A stretch of DNA of 55,393 nt from Anaerolineales bacterium (GCA_016935755.1 JAFGQI010000046.1:1-55393), one strand, 5' to 3'. Shown: positions 26,074 through 36,000, counted from the stretch's first letter. Numbers and translations: made by a program. The notes: generated by a model not told the origin, from the sequence alone.

Positions 26074-28056
26074 TTACCATTCTTGTTCCCAATCCCCATC
26101 GCCACGTTTGCGCTTCTTCTTGGCAATGACCACGTCGCGGTCGGGGTCGTATACAACTTCCACGTATTTCTTTTTCTTCTTCTTTTTCTTCTTGTCGGAT
26201 TCGTCCTCTTCCTCTTCATCCTCGGTCTGGGTTATTTCGAGGACTTCGGGTCGGAGGGCGAATATCTCGTCTAGAGAAGTTGGCTCTTCCTCGGTTGGCT
26301 GAGCTGCTTCCTCAATAATGGGTTGTTCAGGAGCAGCAATAACCTCTGCTTCTGTGGCCGGGGCTTCAATGGGGGCTTCTACAGCCTCTACAGGAGCCAG
26401 CTCAGCTTCGGGCTGGACTTCAGCGGCAGCGAGTTCAGGCTGGAGTTCTGCAGTGGGTTCCGCTTCAGAAACAGCAGGTACAGCTGCTTCCTCTGCTGCT
26501 GGGGCAGCTTCGAGAATCTCTTCAGGCTGTTCTGCGACAGCTTCTTCTTCCTCTGGCTCCGGCGGGAATGCCAGATCGATTGCTTCCTGAAGCTCGCGCA
26601 TGGCTTTGGGTCCCATCCCATTCAAGCCCAAGATCGAGTCAGGATCCAGGCGCATTTGCAGCATGAGATCACCCACGGTCTGGAAGCCAGCCTCGCTGAT
26701 CACAGCATAGACACGATCCGAGACATCGAATTTTTCCAGGGGTATTTCGAAGGCTGCCGCTGGCACGCGCGCCCGCGTGATCAACTCGAGTTCTTCTTCT
26801 GCCCGCTGTTCTGATTGGCGTTGGCGGATCAGACCGCGTTCGACGCGATCAACGAATTGAGAGAGGGTATGGTATTCTTCTGGGGTAACTGGCCGGCCTT
26901 CGGCTTTCTTAGCCAGAATCGCTTCCACCTGCGGCACAATATCGGCCTCGTTGACTGCCATCAGGGCATAATCAGGATCGTTCTGGAGCTTGCCAAGCGC
27001 ATCTGTGGCAGCTTCTGGCAGGCTCTTGATATCGATACGCCAGGCAGTCAATTTCGCAGCCAGACGAGCATTCTGCCCATCACGGCCAATTGCCAGGCTG
27101 AGCTGATCCTCAGGCACAACAACGGTAGCGGTCTTGGCGCCCTTGGATTGGTCGTTGAGGTACACGCCCGATACGCGAGCAGGGCTGAGCGCTTTGGCAA
27201 TATACACGGCAGGATCGGCCATCCACTCAATAACATCTATTTTCTCATCGTTGAGTTCGCGCACAATTGCCTGGATGCGCACTCCGCGCAAGCCCACGCA
27301 TGCACCTACTGGATCGACGCCTGGCTGTAAGGCTGCTACGGCAACTTTGGAGCGCTGTCCAGGTTCACGTGCAATCGAGCGGATTTCAACCATGCCGTGA
27401 TAGATCTCGGGTACTTCGTTTTCCAAGAGCCGGCGCAGGAAATTGCGGTGGGCGCGCGAGAGAATTATCTGTGGACCGCGCGGCGATATTTTTACTTCCA
27501 GGAGTAAAGCCCGGATGCGTTCGTGAACGCGGAACTTTTCGCCCGGGATCTGGTGATTGCGCGGCATCAGACCTTCAGCTTTCATCTCCAGGCCGAGCGT
27601 GATGCCCTGGTTGTTGACAGCCTGGATGACCCCGCTGATGATCTCGCCTACCTGGTTGCTAAAATGCTTGAACTGTGAATCGCGCTCGGCTTCGCGAATG
27701 CGCTGCTGGATCACCTGGCGCGCAGTCTGCGCGGCCACACGTCCAAAATTTCTGGGTGTGGTGTCGACGATGACCATGCCGCCAATTTGCGCCTCGGGGT
27801 CCACTTTCTGGGCATCTGTCAAGGCCACTTCTGTGCGTGAGTCCTCAACGGTTTCCACCACTTCCTTTTCGGCGAAAATATGCACCCGGCCTGTTTCTGG
27901 GTCGATTACGGCATCGACATGTTGCGCATTAGAAGCGTTCACTGCCCGCCGGTAGGCAGATATCATCGCAGCTTGCAAAGCCTCCAGGACAACTTCCTTG
28001 GGCAGCTGCTTTTCTTCCAGCACCTCGTTGAATGCCAAAACAAATTCGTTCTTCAT
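26074..28056 (-). CDS. nusA: Transcription termination/antitermination protein NusA
   Basis: RNA-polymerase-associated factor, 660 residues, longer than most. Order: N-terminal polymerase-binding domain (1-125), S1 domain (about 130-200), two KH domains (about 200-345, with [19 protein letters not shown] and [17 protein letters not shown]), then a helix-hairpin-helix-like domain (about 440-505, [22 protein letters not shown]). The tail (about 510-660) is a Glu/Ala/Pro-rich low-complexity stretch ending in an acidic patch, nine lysines in a row (K622-630) and a basic C-terminus. First gene of the operon; rimP, often upstream, is absent here. Confidence 0.94.
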   Translation of the reverse strand: MKNEFVLAFNEVLEEKQLPKEVVLEALQAAMISAYRRAVNASNAQHVDAVIDPETGRVHIFAEKEVVETVEDSRTEVALTDAQKVDPEAQIGGMVIVDTTPRNFGRVAAQTARQVIQQRIREAERDSQFKHFSNQVGEIISGVIQAVNNQGITLGLEMKAEGLMPRNHQIPGEKFRVHERIRALLLEVKISPRGPQIILSRAHRNFLRRLLENEVPEIYHGMVEIRSIAREPGQRSKVAVAALQPGVDPVGACVGLRGVRIQAIVRELNDEKIDVIEWMADPAVYIAKALSPARVSGVYLNDQSKGAKTATVVVPEDQLSLAIGRDGQNARLAAKLTAWRIDIKSLPEAATDALGKLQNDPDYALMAVNEADIVPQVEAILAKKAEGRPVTPEEYHTLSQFVDRVERGLIRQRQSEQRAEEELELITRARVPAAAFEIPLEKFDVSDRVYAVISEAGFQTVGDLMLQMRLDPDSILGLNGMGPKAMRELQEAIDLAFPPEPEEEEAVAEQPEEILEAAPAAEEAAVPAVSEAEPTAELQPELAAAEVQPEAELAPVEAVEAPIEAPATEAEVIAAPEQPIIEEAAQPTEEEPTSLDEIFALRPEVLEITQTEDEEEEDESDKKKKKKKKKYVEVVYDPDRDVVIAKKKRKRGDGDWEQEW

Positions 28057-28101
28057 GCTAACTTTTTCTCCGCCTGGAGCAAGTACTCTAGATTACATGC
28101 A

Positions 28102-28126
28102 GAAAAGTGGGGGTTGCCCACTTTTC
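28102..28126 (-). other. Hairpin in the nusA leader
   Basis: GAAAAGTGGG (28102-28111) and CCCACTTTTC (28117-28126) are perfect inverted repeats in the roughly 104-base untranslated leader of nusA. On the minus strand it ends in ACTTTTCTG, so it could act as a weak attenuator; function is inference. Confidence 0.5.
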
Positions 28127-28166
28127 ATCAGCGCCAATATCAAAGTCTCTTACCTAAGCGAGGCGA

Positions 28167-28195
28167 ATTTTAACATATATCCAGCAGGAATGCAA
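28167..28195 (-). promoter_or_regulatory. Promoter of the nusA-infB operon
   Basis: On the minus strand, TTGCAT (28195-28190), 17 bases, TAAAAT (28172-28167). Transcription would begin near 28160. Confidence 0.6.
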
Positions 28196-28282
28196 GAGAG
28201 GAGTGGCTGGCTCTAAGTGTTTGCTAACGAATGTTTGCTGGGTTCTTCATCTACTTACCGGGATGTGTTATGGAAGTGCAGC

Positions 28283-28310
28283 TTGACAACACAATTATAA
28301 GATGTATAAT
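28283..28310 (+). promoter_or_regulatory. Promoter of the toxin-antitoxin/nitroreductase operon
   Basis: TTGACA (28283-28288), 16 bases, TATAAT (28305-28310). Both boxes are perfect, and the direction is divergent from the nusA promoter. Confidence 0.8.
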
Positions 28311-28350
28311 AAATGTGTAATTAACTGATACACGAAAGGGAAAATCTGTC

Positions 28351-28584
28351 ATGTACCGCACTCAAATCTTGCTCGAGCCAGAACAGCATAAAATCTTGAC
28401 CGAAATCGCCCGCCAGGAGAAACGCAGCCTGTCTGATGTGATCCGTGAAATGGTGGATAAACAAGTCGCTGAACGCCAGCGGATGAGGCTGGCCGCGGCT
28501 GCCCAAGCGCTGTTGGCAGATTACCAGACCGACCCCGAACTGACTGTTTTCCAGGCTTTGGATGGGGATGATTTCCATGCGTAA
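28351..28584 (+). CDS. Ribbon-helix-helix antitoxin
   Basis: A 77-residue protein whose N-terminus (MYRTQILLEPEQHKILTEIARQEKRSLSDVIREMV, seen as strand-helix-helix) matches ribbon-helix-helix DNA-binding antitoxins. The C-terminal part (about 50-77, acidic, ELTVFQALDGDDFHA) would wrap the toxin. Its stop overlaps the toxin start by eight bases, typical of type II pairs, and it probably represses its own promoter at 28283-28310. Confidence 0.82.
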   Translation: MYRTQILLEPEQHKILTEIARQEKRSLSDVIREMVDKQVAERQRMRLAAAAQALLADYQTDPELTVFQALDGDDFHA

Positions 28585-28918
28585 AGGTGAAGTTTGGCTG
28601 CTTAATCTAGATCCAACCATCGGCGCTGAAATTCGTAAAACGCGTCCAGCAGTCATCGTCAGTGAAGATGCCATTGGCATTCTCCCCTTACGAGTGATCG
28701 TGCCTTTGACAGATTGGAAAGAGCGCTATTTTATAGCCCCGTGGATGATCTCCATTGCGCCCGATGCGCAAAATGGGCTGGCAAAGCTATCTGCAGCCGA
28801 TGCTTTTCAGATCCGTTCGGTAGCGCAGGAGCGTTTTGTTCAGAAAATCGGCGCCTTGAATGATGACCAGATCAGACAAATTTTGAAGGCAATACAAATT
28901 GTGATTGGAGCCGCATGA
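28577..28918 (+). CDS. MazF/PemK-family toxin (endoribonuclease)
   Basis: A 113-residue PemK-like fold protein. MRKGEVWLLNLDPTIGAEIRKTRPAVIVS is the classic N-terminus of the family, with the conserved basic RKTRP segment; PLRVIVPLTDW follows. Relatives cut mRNA at short sequence motifs. The ATG at 28577 is preferred because GGGG (28564-28567) is well placed and it overlaps the antitoxin gene end; upstream in-frame ATGs at 28562 and 28568 are less likely. It overlaps the nitroreductase gene by four bases. Confidence 0.88.
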   Translation: MRKGEVWLLNLDPTIGAEIRKTRPAVIVSEDAIGILPLRVIVPLTDWKERYFIAPWMISIAPDAQNGLAKLSAADAFQIRSVAQERFVQKIGALNDDQIRQILKAIQIVIGAA

Positions 28919-29427
28919 ACGTATCCGAAGCCATTCGTCTCAAGCGCGCGGTGCGCCAATTTACCCCCGATCCGCTGCCCGAGGAAATCATTCATTCTAT
29001 CCTTAACGCCGGGCGGCGCGCCCAGTCGTCCAAAAATACTCAGCCCTGGCATTTCATCGCCATCACCGATAAGGCCATCCTCAAGCGGCTCTCCGAATGC
29101 GGCGAGTGGGCCGGTCACCTGGCTGGCGCAGCCCTGGGAGTGGCGCTGGTGTCGCCTGACCCCAGCCAACGGTTCCAGATTTCTTTCGATCTGGGCCAGG
29201 CAGCCGCCTATATGCAGCTGGCTGCCTGGGAAATGGGGGTTGGCTCCTGCCCGGCGACAATCTATGAGGAGGAAAAAGCCTGCCAGATCCTGGGTTTCCC
29301 CGCCGAGATGTCGCTGCGCTTCGCGCTCTCTTTTGGATATCCGCTGGAGGGTGAAAAGCTGAGCACGCCGCCCAAGAAGGGCGGCCGCAGATCATTTGAC
29401 GAGACGGTGCATTGGCAAGGGTGGTAG
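28915..29427 (+). CDS. Nitroreductase family protein
   Basis: FMN-dependent oxidoreductase fold, 170 residues, at the small end of the family. AIRLKRAVRQFTPDPLPEEII at the N-terminus provides the FMN-binding Arg pair, NTQPWHFIAI the next FMN contact, and GVGSCPATIYEE the helix that follows. Substrate unknown. Its start overlaps the toxin stop (ATGA), so it is translated from the same message as the toxin-antitoxin pair, which is unusual. Confidence 0.87.
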   Translation: MNVSEAIRLKRAVRQFTPDPLPEEIIHSILNAGRRAQSSKNTQPWHFIAITDKAILKRLSECGEWAGHLAGAALGVALVSPDPSQRFQISFDLGQAAAYMQLAAWEMGVGSCPATIYEEEKACQILGFPAEMSLRFALSFGYPLEGEKLSTPPKKGGRRSFDETVHWQGW

Positions 29428-29446
29428 CTCTGCCCTGTCTGCGATC

Positions 29447-30343
29447 ATGAAAATCTTCTATGTCGATGGTCCTGCGGTGCCTCTGCCCGAAGGCCACCAC
29501 TTTCCTATGCCGAAGTATGCCTTGCTGGTACAGGCTGTGGCCCAGGCTGGTCTGGGACCTCAGGCCGAGCTTTGCCTGGCAGAGCCAGCCAGTGATGAAC
29601 AGCTCATGCTTGTCCATCAGCCTGATTATGTGCGGCGAGTGAGTCAGGGCCTCCTGACCGAAAAGGAGATGCGCCGGATTGGCTTCCCCTGGTCGCCTGA
29701 AATGGTGGAGCGCTCGCGCCGCTCGGTGGGGGCAACCATCGCAGCCTGCCGCGCCGCGCTGGCGGATGGAATGGCGGCGAACCTGGGTGGGGGCACGCAT
29801 CACGCCTACCCGGATCACGGCGAGGGGTACTGCGTATTCAACGATGTCGCTGTGGCTGCTCGCCTGATGCAGCTGGAGGGGCGCGTCCAGCGTGTGGTCA
29901 TCCTGGACTGCGATGTCCACCAGGGCAACGGCACGGCGGCCATTTTTGCCTCAGATCCGAGCGTTTTTACCTTCTCGGTGCATGGGGCCAAGAATTTCCC
30001 CTTTCATAAGGAAAAGGGCAGCCTGGATATCGCCCTGCCGGATGGCAGCGGGGATGAGGCATTTTTAGATGCAGTCAGCTGGGGAACTGCTCAAGCTCTC
30101 CAGGCGGCGGATGCCGACCTGGCGTTCTACATCGCTGGCGCGGATCCTTATTCCGGCGACCGCCTGGGGCGGATGGCAGTTACCAAGGAGGGCCTGGAGC
30201 AGCGTGACTGTCTGGTTCTGGGGCAATGCCTGTCAGCCGGGCTGCCGGTGGTGATCGTGATGGGCGGGGGTTATTCAAAAAACGTGCAGGACATTGTGGA
30301 TATTCACCTGCGCACGATCCGCATCGCGGTGGAGTTTTACTAG
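29447..30343 (+). CDS. Histone deacetylase-like amidohydrolase
   Basis: Zinc hydrolase of the arginase/deacetylase fold, 298 residues, related to acetylpolyamine and acetoin-utilisation AcuC-like enzymes. Predicted zinc ligands are D156 and H158 (LDCDVHQGNG) and D233 (AGADPYSGD); the catalytic histidine pair is in GGGTHHAYPDHGEGYC. The substrate may be an acetylated amine or lysine. The start at 29447 (MKIFYVDG) has no clear SD; it is 19 bases after the nitroreductase stop, so coupling is likely. Confidence 0.87.
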   Translation: MKIFYVDGPAVPLPEGHHFPMPKYALLVQAVAQAGLGPQAELCLAEPASDEQLMLVHQPDYVRRVSQGLLTEKEMRRIGFPWSPEMVERSRRSVGATIAACRAALADGMAANLGGGTHHAYPDHGEGYCVFNDVAVAARLMQLEGRVQRVVILDCDVHQGNGTAAIFASDPSVFTFSVHGAKNFPFHKEKGSLDIALPDGSGDEAFLDAVSWGTAQALQAADADLAFYIAGADPYSGDRLGRMAVTKEGLEQRDCLVLGQCLSAGLPVVIVMGGGYSKNVQDIVDIHLRTIRIAVEFY

Positions 30344-30440
30344 AAGATGGAGCGATGAGGTGCAACTTTTCGCCAGCCATTCCGTAAAATATAGTGATCA
30401 ACAGTGTCTTACGAATGTTTATGAGGAAATGGAGGCCAAA

Positions 30441-30635
30441 ATGACAAGCACTCGACAACCCTTGCGCCGGTCTCGCCGGAACCGAATTATTGCTGGTGTG
30501 TGTGGCGGTATGGCAGAGTTTTTTGGGATCAGCTCTTTCTGGTTCCGCCTGGCTTTTCTCCTAGCTTTGCTGCCTGGCGGGGTGCCCGGAATTCTGCTGT
30601 ACCTGCTGGCATGGATCATCATCCCTGGAGAGTAA
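30441..30635 (+). CDS. PspC-domain membrane protein
   Basis: A small protein of 64 residues with a basic N-terminus (RRSRRNRIIAGVCGGMAEFFG) followed by a hydrophobic helix pair (FWFRLAFLLALLPGG and ILLYLLAWIIIP), the PspC domain pattern. In other bacteria such proteins take part in envelope-stress signalling. GGAGG at 30431-30435 sets the start. It ends just before a strong terminator. Confidence 0.88.
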   Translation: MTSTRQPLRRSRRNRIIAGVCGGMAEFFGISSFWFRLAFLLALLPGGVPGILLYLLAWIIIPGE

Positions 30636-30654
30636 TCCCTGAGCGTAAAACGAT

Positions 30655-30678
30655 GAAGGCGAGGGCAACCTCGCCTTC
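30655..30678. terminator. Rho-independent terminator
   Basis: GAAGGCGAGG (30655-30664) and CCTCGCCTTC (30669-30678) form a perfect 10-bp stem with a GCAA loop and a T-rich tail on the plus strand. On the minus strand it may also end the kinase-like gene. Confidence 0.85.
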
Positions 30679-30717
30679 TTTCTTTAAAACCGTGGCTGTG
30701 GCTGGGTGCTCCGACCT

Positions 30718-32256
30718 TCAGGCTCTTGCCCCGCGCTGCAGCCGGCGGATGATTTCATCCTGGATCTCGGTGCCGGTCAAGCGCTTCTTGCCGGCTTCGG
30801 TTTTGACATACACTTCGCCATCGCTGGAGAAATACAGCAGGTTGGTTTGCAGACGGGGCACAACAACTTCGACAATGTATAAATCGCGCACTGGCTGATC
30901 GTTTTCAAACACCTTATGGAAATTGATCCGGTAGGCGCTGGGTGATACCGACGGCTGGATGCGCATGATCTTGTCCATGATGCATTTGCGGATTTCATCC
31001 CGCTCGCGATAATCGGCCTCCACCCCCACGACGACGCGATCATCATCCCGGATGCCCCAATAGATCCGCCCGCCTTCGCTGTTCAAGTAGGCGACCACAT
31101 ATTTGTCCACCAGGCGGGAGATCGCCCTGGATGGCTCTGATTCGCGAATTTCCTTGAACTCACAGTTGAAGGTTTCCTCGGAGGAGACCGGGCGGTTGCG
31201 GATAAATTTTTCCGCCGCCGCGCCGGACTGGCGCTGGTCCAGGATCGCCTGCAAGGCGGCTTTCATCTCCTCGGCAGTCTGGTAGCGCCGGGCAGGTTCG
31301 GCTTGCAGCGCCTTCATCACCACCTGGCTGACCGCATGCGAGACCCTCGGGTTGAGCGAGTGCAGATCGGGGTAGCTGAATTGGAGCTGATCGAGGTCAT
31401 CGAACTGCACCAGCTCGGCGGGATCGCGCCGGCTGAGCAAGGCGTACAGGGTGGCGCCCAGACCGAAGATATCGCTGCGGGCATCCGTCTGAGCCGAGCC
31501 ATATTGTTCGGGCGGGGAATATCCCTGGGTGCCCAGGGTGTCTTCGTCGCGCTCCAGGTCTTCGATATAATAGCGCGCCAGTCCGAAGCCAATCAGCCGG
31601 ACGCGCTCGTCTTCGCCCTCTTCCAGGATGATATTCTTGGGTTTGATGTTGCGGTGGATGATGGGTGGTTTCTTGCTGTGCAGGTAGCTCAACGCCTCGC
31701 ACACCTGGATCGCCCAGCGCAGGATGCGGTTTTCAGAGAGCGGGTTGGTGGATTGCTCCAGCACCTCTGCCAGCGTGCGGCCTTCAACGAAATCCATCAC
31801 AATGACCGGATTTTGTGGGGTGACGACAAAATCGCGGGCGATGGGCAGATAGGGGTGGGGCAGAGAGGAGAGGATATTGGCCTCCCGCTGGAAGCTGCGC
31901 AGATATACCTCATATTCCTCGTTCTCGATGTGTTCCACCGGTTTGTGCATCTGCTTAAGCACATATTTGCGCCCGGCGCGATCGACCGCCAGGAACACCC
32001 GGCCCATCCCGCCTTCGCCGATCTGCCTGACCACCGTGTAGCGATCGTCTACCAGCATGCCTGGTTCCAGCAGGGCATGCTCGGCTGGCTCAAGCGAGGC
32101 TGCCGGGGTCTCGGGCAGTGGGGTCTCTTCATCCATCGCTGCCCCGCACGAGCGGCAGTAGCGCGCCTCGCTCCGGTTGGGCGTGCGGCATTGCGGGCAG
32201 GGCCGGATCGGGCTGCCGGTGGGCAGGATGGTGGTCTGATAGTTGGATTTGGACAT
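30718..32256 (-). CDS. Pseudokinase fused to a Schlafen AlbA_2 domain
   Basis: A 512-residue protein. Residues 20-37 form a zinc ribbon (CPQC and CRSC). A Ser/Thr-kinase-like domain follows (about 70-340) with a glycine loop GEGGMG, Lys101, the APE-like SPPEQY and DIFGLGATLY. The catalytic aspartate is Asn203 (HRN instead of HRD) and the metal-binding Asp of DFG is Gly223 (GFG); both were checked in the codons (AAC, GGC). Catalysis by the usual mechanism is therefore unlikely. The C-terminus (about 360-510) is a Schlafen AlbA_2-type domain (FKEIRESE, NSEGGRIYWGIRDDDRVVVGV). AGGAG precedes the ATG. It lies divergent to the HTH gene at 32432. Role unknown; nucleotide-dependent signalling or RNA/DNA binding are possibilities. 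Confidence 0.88.
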   Translation of the reverse strand: MSKSNYQTTILPTGSPIRPCPQCRTPNRSEARYCRSCGAAMDEETPLPETPAASLEPAEHALLEPGMLVDDRYTVVRQIGEGGMGRVFLAVDRAGRKYVLKQMHKPVEHIENEEYEVYLRSFQREANILSSLPHPYLPIARDFVVTPQNPVIVMDFVEGRTLAEVLEQSTNPLSENRILRWAIQVCEALSYLHSKKPPIIHRNIKPKNIILEEGEDERVRLIGFGLARYYIEDLERDEDTLGTQGYSPPEQYGSAQTDARSDIFGLGATLYALLSRRDPAELVQFDDLDQLQFSYPDLHSLNPRVSHAVSQVVMKALQAEPARRYQTAEEMKAALQAILDQRQSGAAAEKFIRNRPVSSEETFNCEFKEIRESEPSRAISRLVDKYVVAYLNSEGGRIYWGIRDDDRVVVGVEADYRERDEIRKCIMDKIMRIQPSVSPSAYRINFHKVFENDQPVRDLYIVEVVVPRLQTNLLYFSSDGEVYVKTEAGKKRLTGTEIQDEIIRRLQRGARA

Positions 32257-32392
32257 GGACTGCTCCTGGTGCTTTTTTCCTTCCCAAACTTATTATACAT
32301 TACTTACCCCCCTTCCCTGTCCTGCAATGGGTTAATCTCCCCCACCTGTGCCTCCCCCACAGGAGTAGCCCAAAGATCACCCCTGTGTTCAC

Positions 32393-32422
32393 TTGACATA
32401 AAACAAATGTTCTATGTACAAT
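32393..32422 (+). promoter_or_regulatory. Promoter of the HTH gene
   Basis: TTGACA (32393-32398), 18 bases, TACAAT (32417-32422). The expected transcription start (about 32429) is within three bases of the ATG at 32432, so the message may be leaderless. Confidence 0.6.
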
Positions 32423-32431
32423 CATGGCAAG

Positions 32432-32815
32432 ATGAACGCCCGGCTCACCGTAAGAGAGTTTGAAATTTTGCGCTGCTTCGACCAGACCAACCGGCAAACC
32501 GCCGAGAAGCTGAGCATCAGCGAAAATTCGGTGCGCACACACTGGCAGCACATCCGCTGCAAGCTGGGCGTGCGCACCCGGCAGCAGGCCGCCGAAGCCC
32601 TGGGCCTCATCCCGCCATCTGGAGATGAAGGCGAGGTGGCCCTCCTGGGGCTGATCGGAGCGATCAGAGCCAGAATCGCCCGCTGCGCCGACCGCCTGCC
32701 CGCCAGCGCTGACCTCGACCAGCTGCTGGACGAAGCCCTGACCCGGCTGATGGTTGAGCTGCCCGCACCTGATATCACCCGTGATTGTCGCGGACCATCC
32801 CCTCCCGCGGGATAA
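32432..32815 (+). CDS. LuxR-type helix-turn-helix protein
   Basis: A 127-residue stand-alone DNA-binding protein. The N-terminal half is a LuxR/FixJ-type HTH (LTVREFEILRCFDQTNRQTAEKLSISENSVRTHWQHI is the pattern; recognition helix about 30-46), without the usual receiver or sensor domain. The second half (about 65-115) is helical and acidic. Start chosen at 32432 because ATG 32414 lies inside the -10 box. Divergent from the pseudokinase gene, so regulation of that gene is a reasonable guess. No SD. Confidence 0.8.
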   Translation: MNARLTVREFEILRCFDQTNRQTAEKLSISENSVRTHWQHIRCKLGVRTRQQAAEALGLIPPSGDEGEVALLGLIGAIRARIARCADRLPASADLDQLLDEALTRLMVELPAPDITRDCRGPSPPAG

Positions 32816-33019
32816 GCCAACCCCGCAGGCCAGACCGCTTATCCGCCAGAGAATGGCGGGCGGCTCAGAAACGAGCGGCCTGGATCATTACTCTATCCTG
32901 ATGTGAGCCCTTCGTTGAGCAGCCTTCCACATAAAATCCTTGACCCCCCTCAATATTTCATCTATACTCTAGTTGTTGCTTCATCAGCTTTTATGGTTGG
33001 GAGATATCATCGAGGATAG
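32816..33019. other. Intergenic region with a hairpin and a promoter
   Basis: No gene seen. It holds a short hairpin (CCGCCA 32843-32848 / TGGCGG 32854-32859) and the promoter of the next gene. Confidence 0.5.
32940..32968 (+). promoter_or_regulatory. Promoter of the TPR-NTPase gene
   Basis: TTGACC (32940-32945), 17 bases, TATACT (32963-32968), about 50 bases before the start. Confidence 0.65.
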
Positions 33020-36000
33020 ATGAAATCTCGGCTGATCATTCTGATTATTATCTTATTTGCGGTAGTGATCTTGTGGGTTACAAGCGCCTTCTGGATCCCT
33101 GCCGTTGTGTCGTTCCTGCCGTCTATCACCGATCGTGCCGAAAGCATCAATATAATCAGTAATCTTGTCCAGATTTTTGCTCCAATCCTCTCCATTTTTG
33201 TCTCCATCCTAATCTGGTTTTTCCGCAAAGAACCTATTCCAGAAAAGCCTACTCCGCTTCAACCCGCAACTTCTGCAGAACTGCTCGATCAATATCTACC
33301 ATCCGGCGGCAAGATCAATTGGATCGAACGGAGCGCTGTTGAGCTTTCTGATCTCTCAAGATATCGCAAAATTGCTATCCTGGGTTCACCGATGATCGGA
33401 AAAACCCGGCAGGCCATCGAGTTCATTCACCAGGCTGAAGGCAGGCTGGTGTCTTCGCACCGGATCTACCAGCTCAACAGCAGCGATTTCAGCAAATACA
33501 GCGCCAGTGAAATTCTGGCTGTCTATCGCAGAGGTCTTAACCCCCAGATTCCACTGCTGATATTTATCGATGATCTCCAATACCATTACCGCGGCGAGGC
33601 TATCCGTCGGCTGGGAGAAGTGCTCCAAAACCTCAACCAGGAATGTCACGAACTATATGTTTTGATCACGGCCCGCACTGAATCATTGGAAGATGAGCAT
33701 CGCCAGTGGCTGGAAAATCAGGTTAATCTCCGCGTACCTCTATCAACCTTGGATGATCGCCTGATGGAGAACCTGATCTTTGCCAATGCTGGCTATCACC
33801 AGATAACCCTGGATACGCCGCTTGTGCGCCTGCTGATTGAACGCAGCCGTGGCGTCCCACAAACGGTGGTTTTCACCCTTCAGCGCCTGGCAGATCAGAG
33901 GATATTCACTCCTACCCTGGAACAGTTAGCTGGCAACATCATCCTCAGCCTGTCCACGCAAATATTGCCCAACCTCTATCGTGATATCGCCAGAGCACAT
34001 CCCGCAGCAGAGCCCCTCCTGGAGTCTCTGGCGACTTTCTATGCCGTCAGAGTAACCCCATATACTTTCCTTGTGTATGCTTATGCAGTTGAACTATGGT
34101 TACGGAAGCAGCGCTGGCATTTTCCGGGCTTACAAAACCTTGCTCTGCGGCGCGCTTTGCGACACTTGGTGCGCTATGAATTTTCGCTTGCAGGTCCTAA
34201 GATAAATATCAATGATAACCTTGTAGAGGGATTCTTCTCATCGGAAATTGCCTCTCAGAATCTTGGTCATTTCCTCGCCCGCTATCGCTATCTCTTCCAC
34301 AACACCTTCTTTCGTCATTTATACCCTGGTGCACGTCGTCATTCAGATGCTCTCCACGATCTTGCCCTGGATTCGTACCAGCGTAAGGATTTTCAACAGG
34401 CTGCACATCTCTACTCTCTTGCCATAGAGGTTCATCCCCATCCAGGGTATTACCACAACCGCGGCCTCTCCTACGCCGCCCTGGGCAAGCGAGAAGAAGC
34501 GATCGCGGATTACACCCAGGCCATCGCCCTCTTCCCGGATGACGCCGACAAAGCCTCAGCCTTCAACAACCGCGGCAACTCCTTCTATGCCCTGGGCAAG
34601 CACCAGGAAGCGATCGATGATTTCACCCAGGCCATCGCCCTCTTCACGGATGAGGCCGACAAAGCCTCAGCCTTCTACAACCGCGGCAACTCCTACGCCG
34701 CCCTGGGCAAGCGCCAGGAAGCGATCGCGGATTACACCCAGTCCATCGCCCTCTTCACGGATGACGCCGACAAAGCCAAGGCCTACGGTAACCGCGGTGC
34801 CTCCTACGCCGCCCTGAATGAGTACCAGAAAGCGATCGATGATTACACCCAGGCCATTGCCCTCTTCACGGATGACGCCGACAAAGCCAAAGCCTTCACC
34901 AACCGCGGCGTATGTTACGCCGACCTGGGCAAGCGCCAGGAAGCGATTGCTGATTACACCCGGGCCATCGCCTTTTACCCGGATGACACCGACAAGGCCA
35001 AAGCCTTCAACAACCGCGGCCTCTCCTGCGCCACCCTGGGCAAGCATCAGGAAGCGATCGCGGATTACACACGGGCCATCGCCCTCTTCACGGATGACGC
35101 TGACAAGGCCAAAGCCTTCACCAACCGCGGCCTCACCTACGCCGTTCTGGGCAAGCACCAGGAAGCGATTGCTGATTACACCCAGGCCATCGCCCTCTTC
35201 CCGGATGACGTCGACAAAGCCACAGCCTTCTACAACCGCGGCCTCTCCTACGCCGCCCTTGGCAAGCGAGATGAAGCGATCGCCGACTACACCCAGGCCA
35301 TCGCCCTCTACCCGGCGGAGGCCGACAAAGCCAAAGCCTTCCACAACCGCGGCTACACCTACGCCGACCTGGGCAAGCACCAGGAAGCAATCGATGATTA
35401 CACCCAGGCCATCGCCCTCTACCCGGCGGAGGCCGACAAAGCCTCAGCCTTCAACAACCGCGGCAACTCCTTCTATGCCCTGGGCAAGCACCAGGAAGCG
35501 ATCGCTGATTACACCCAGGCCATCGCCTTTTACCCGGATGACACCGACAAAGCCACAGCCTTCAACAACCGCGGCCTATCCTACGCGGCCCTGGGCGAGC
35601 GCCGGGAAGCGATCGCTGATTACACCCAGTCCATCGCCCTCTTCACGGATGACGCCGACAAAGCCAAAGCCTTCTTCAACCGCGGCCGCTACTACGCTGC
35701 CCTGGGCGAGCACCCAAAAGCGATCGCTGATTGCACCCAGGCCATCGCCCTCTACCCGATGGAGGCCAACAAGGCTAAAGCCTACTTCGGTCGAGCCAAT
35801 TTATTGATCCTCCTCAATCGACAAGACGAAGCAGAATCCGACCTTAAGCAGGCCCAACTGCTTTCCCCGGATAATCCTTACACGATTGGGGGTTGGGCTT
35901 ACCTGTCTTATGCCCGCGGCGATTATTCCGCCTCCGTCGAGCAGTTCCGCCGCGTCGCTTCCCTTTCAGATGGGCCGACTGACTGGAATTTTGACCTGGC

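Noticed and set aside
31303-32463. Long open frame antisense to the pseudokinase
   Set aside because: The minus strand carries a clear kinase-like and AlbA_2 protein; no motif in the antisense frame.
34454-35785. Possible CRISPR array
   Set aside because: Repeats are directly adjacent, 111 bp and in frame; there are no spacers.
34667-35807. Repeated open frames on both strands over the TPR array
   Set aside because: They arise from the 111-bp repeat itself; only the long frame continues with a Walker motif and membrane helices.
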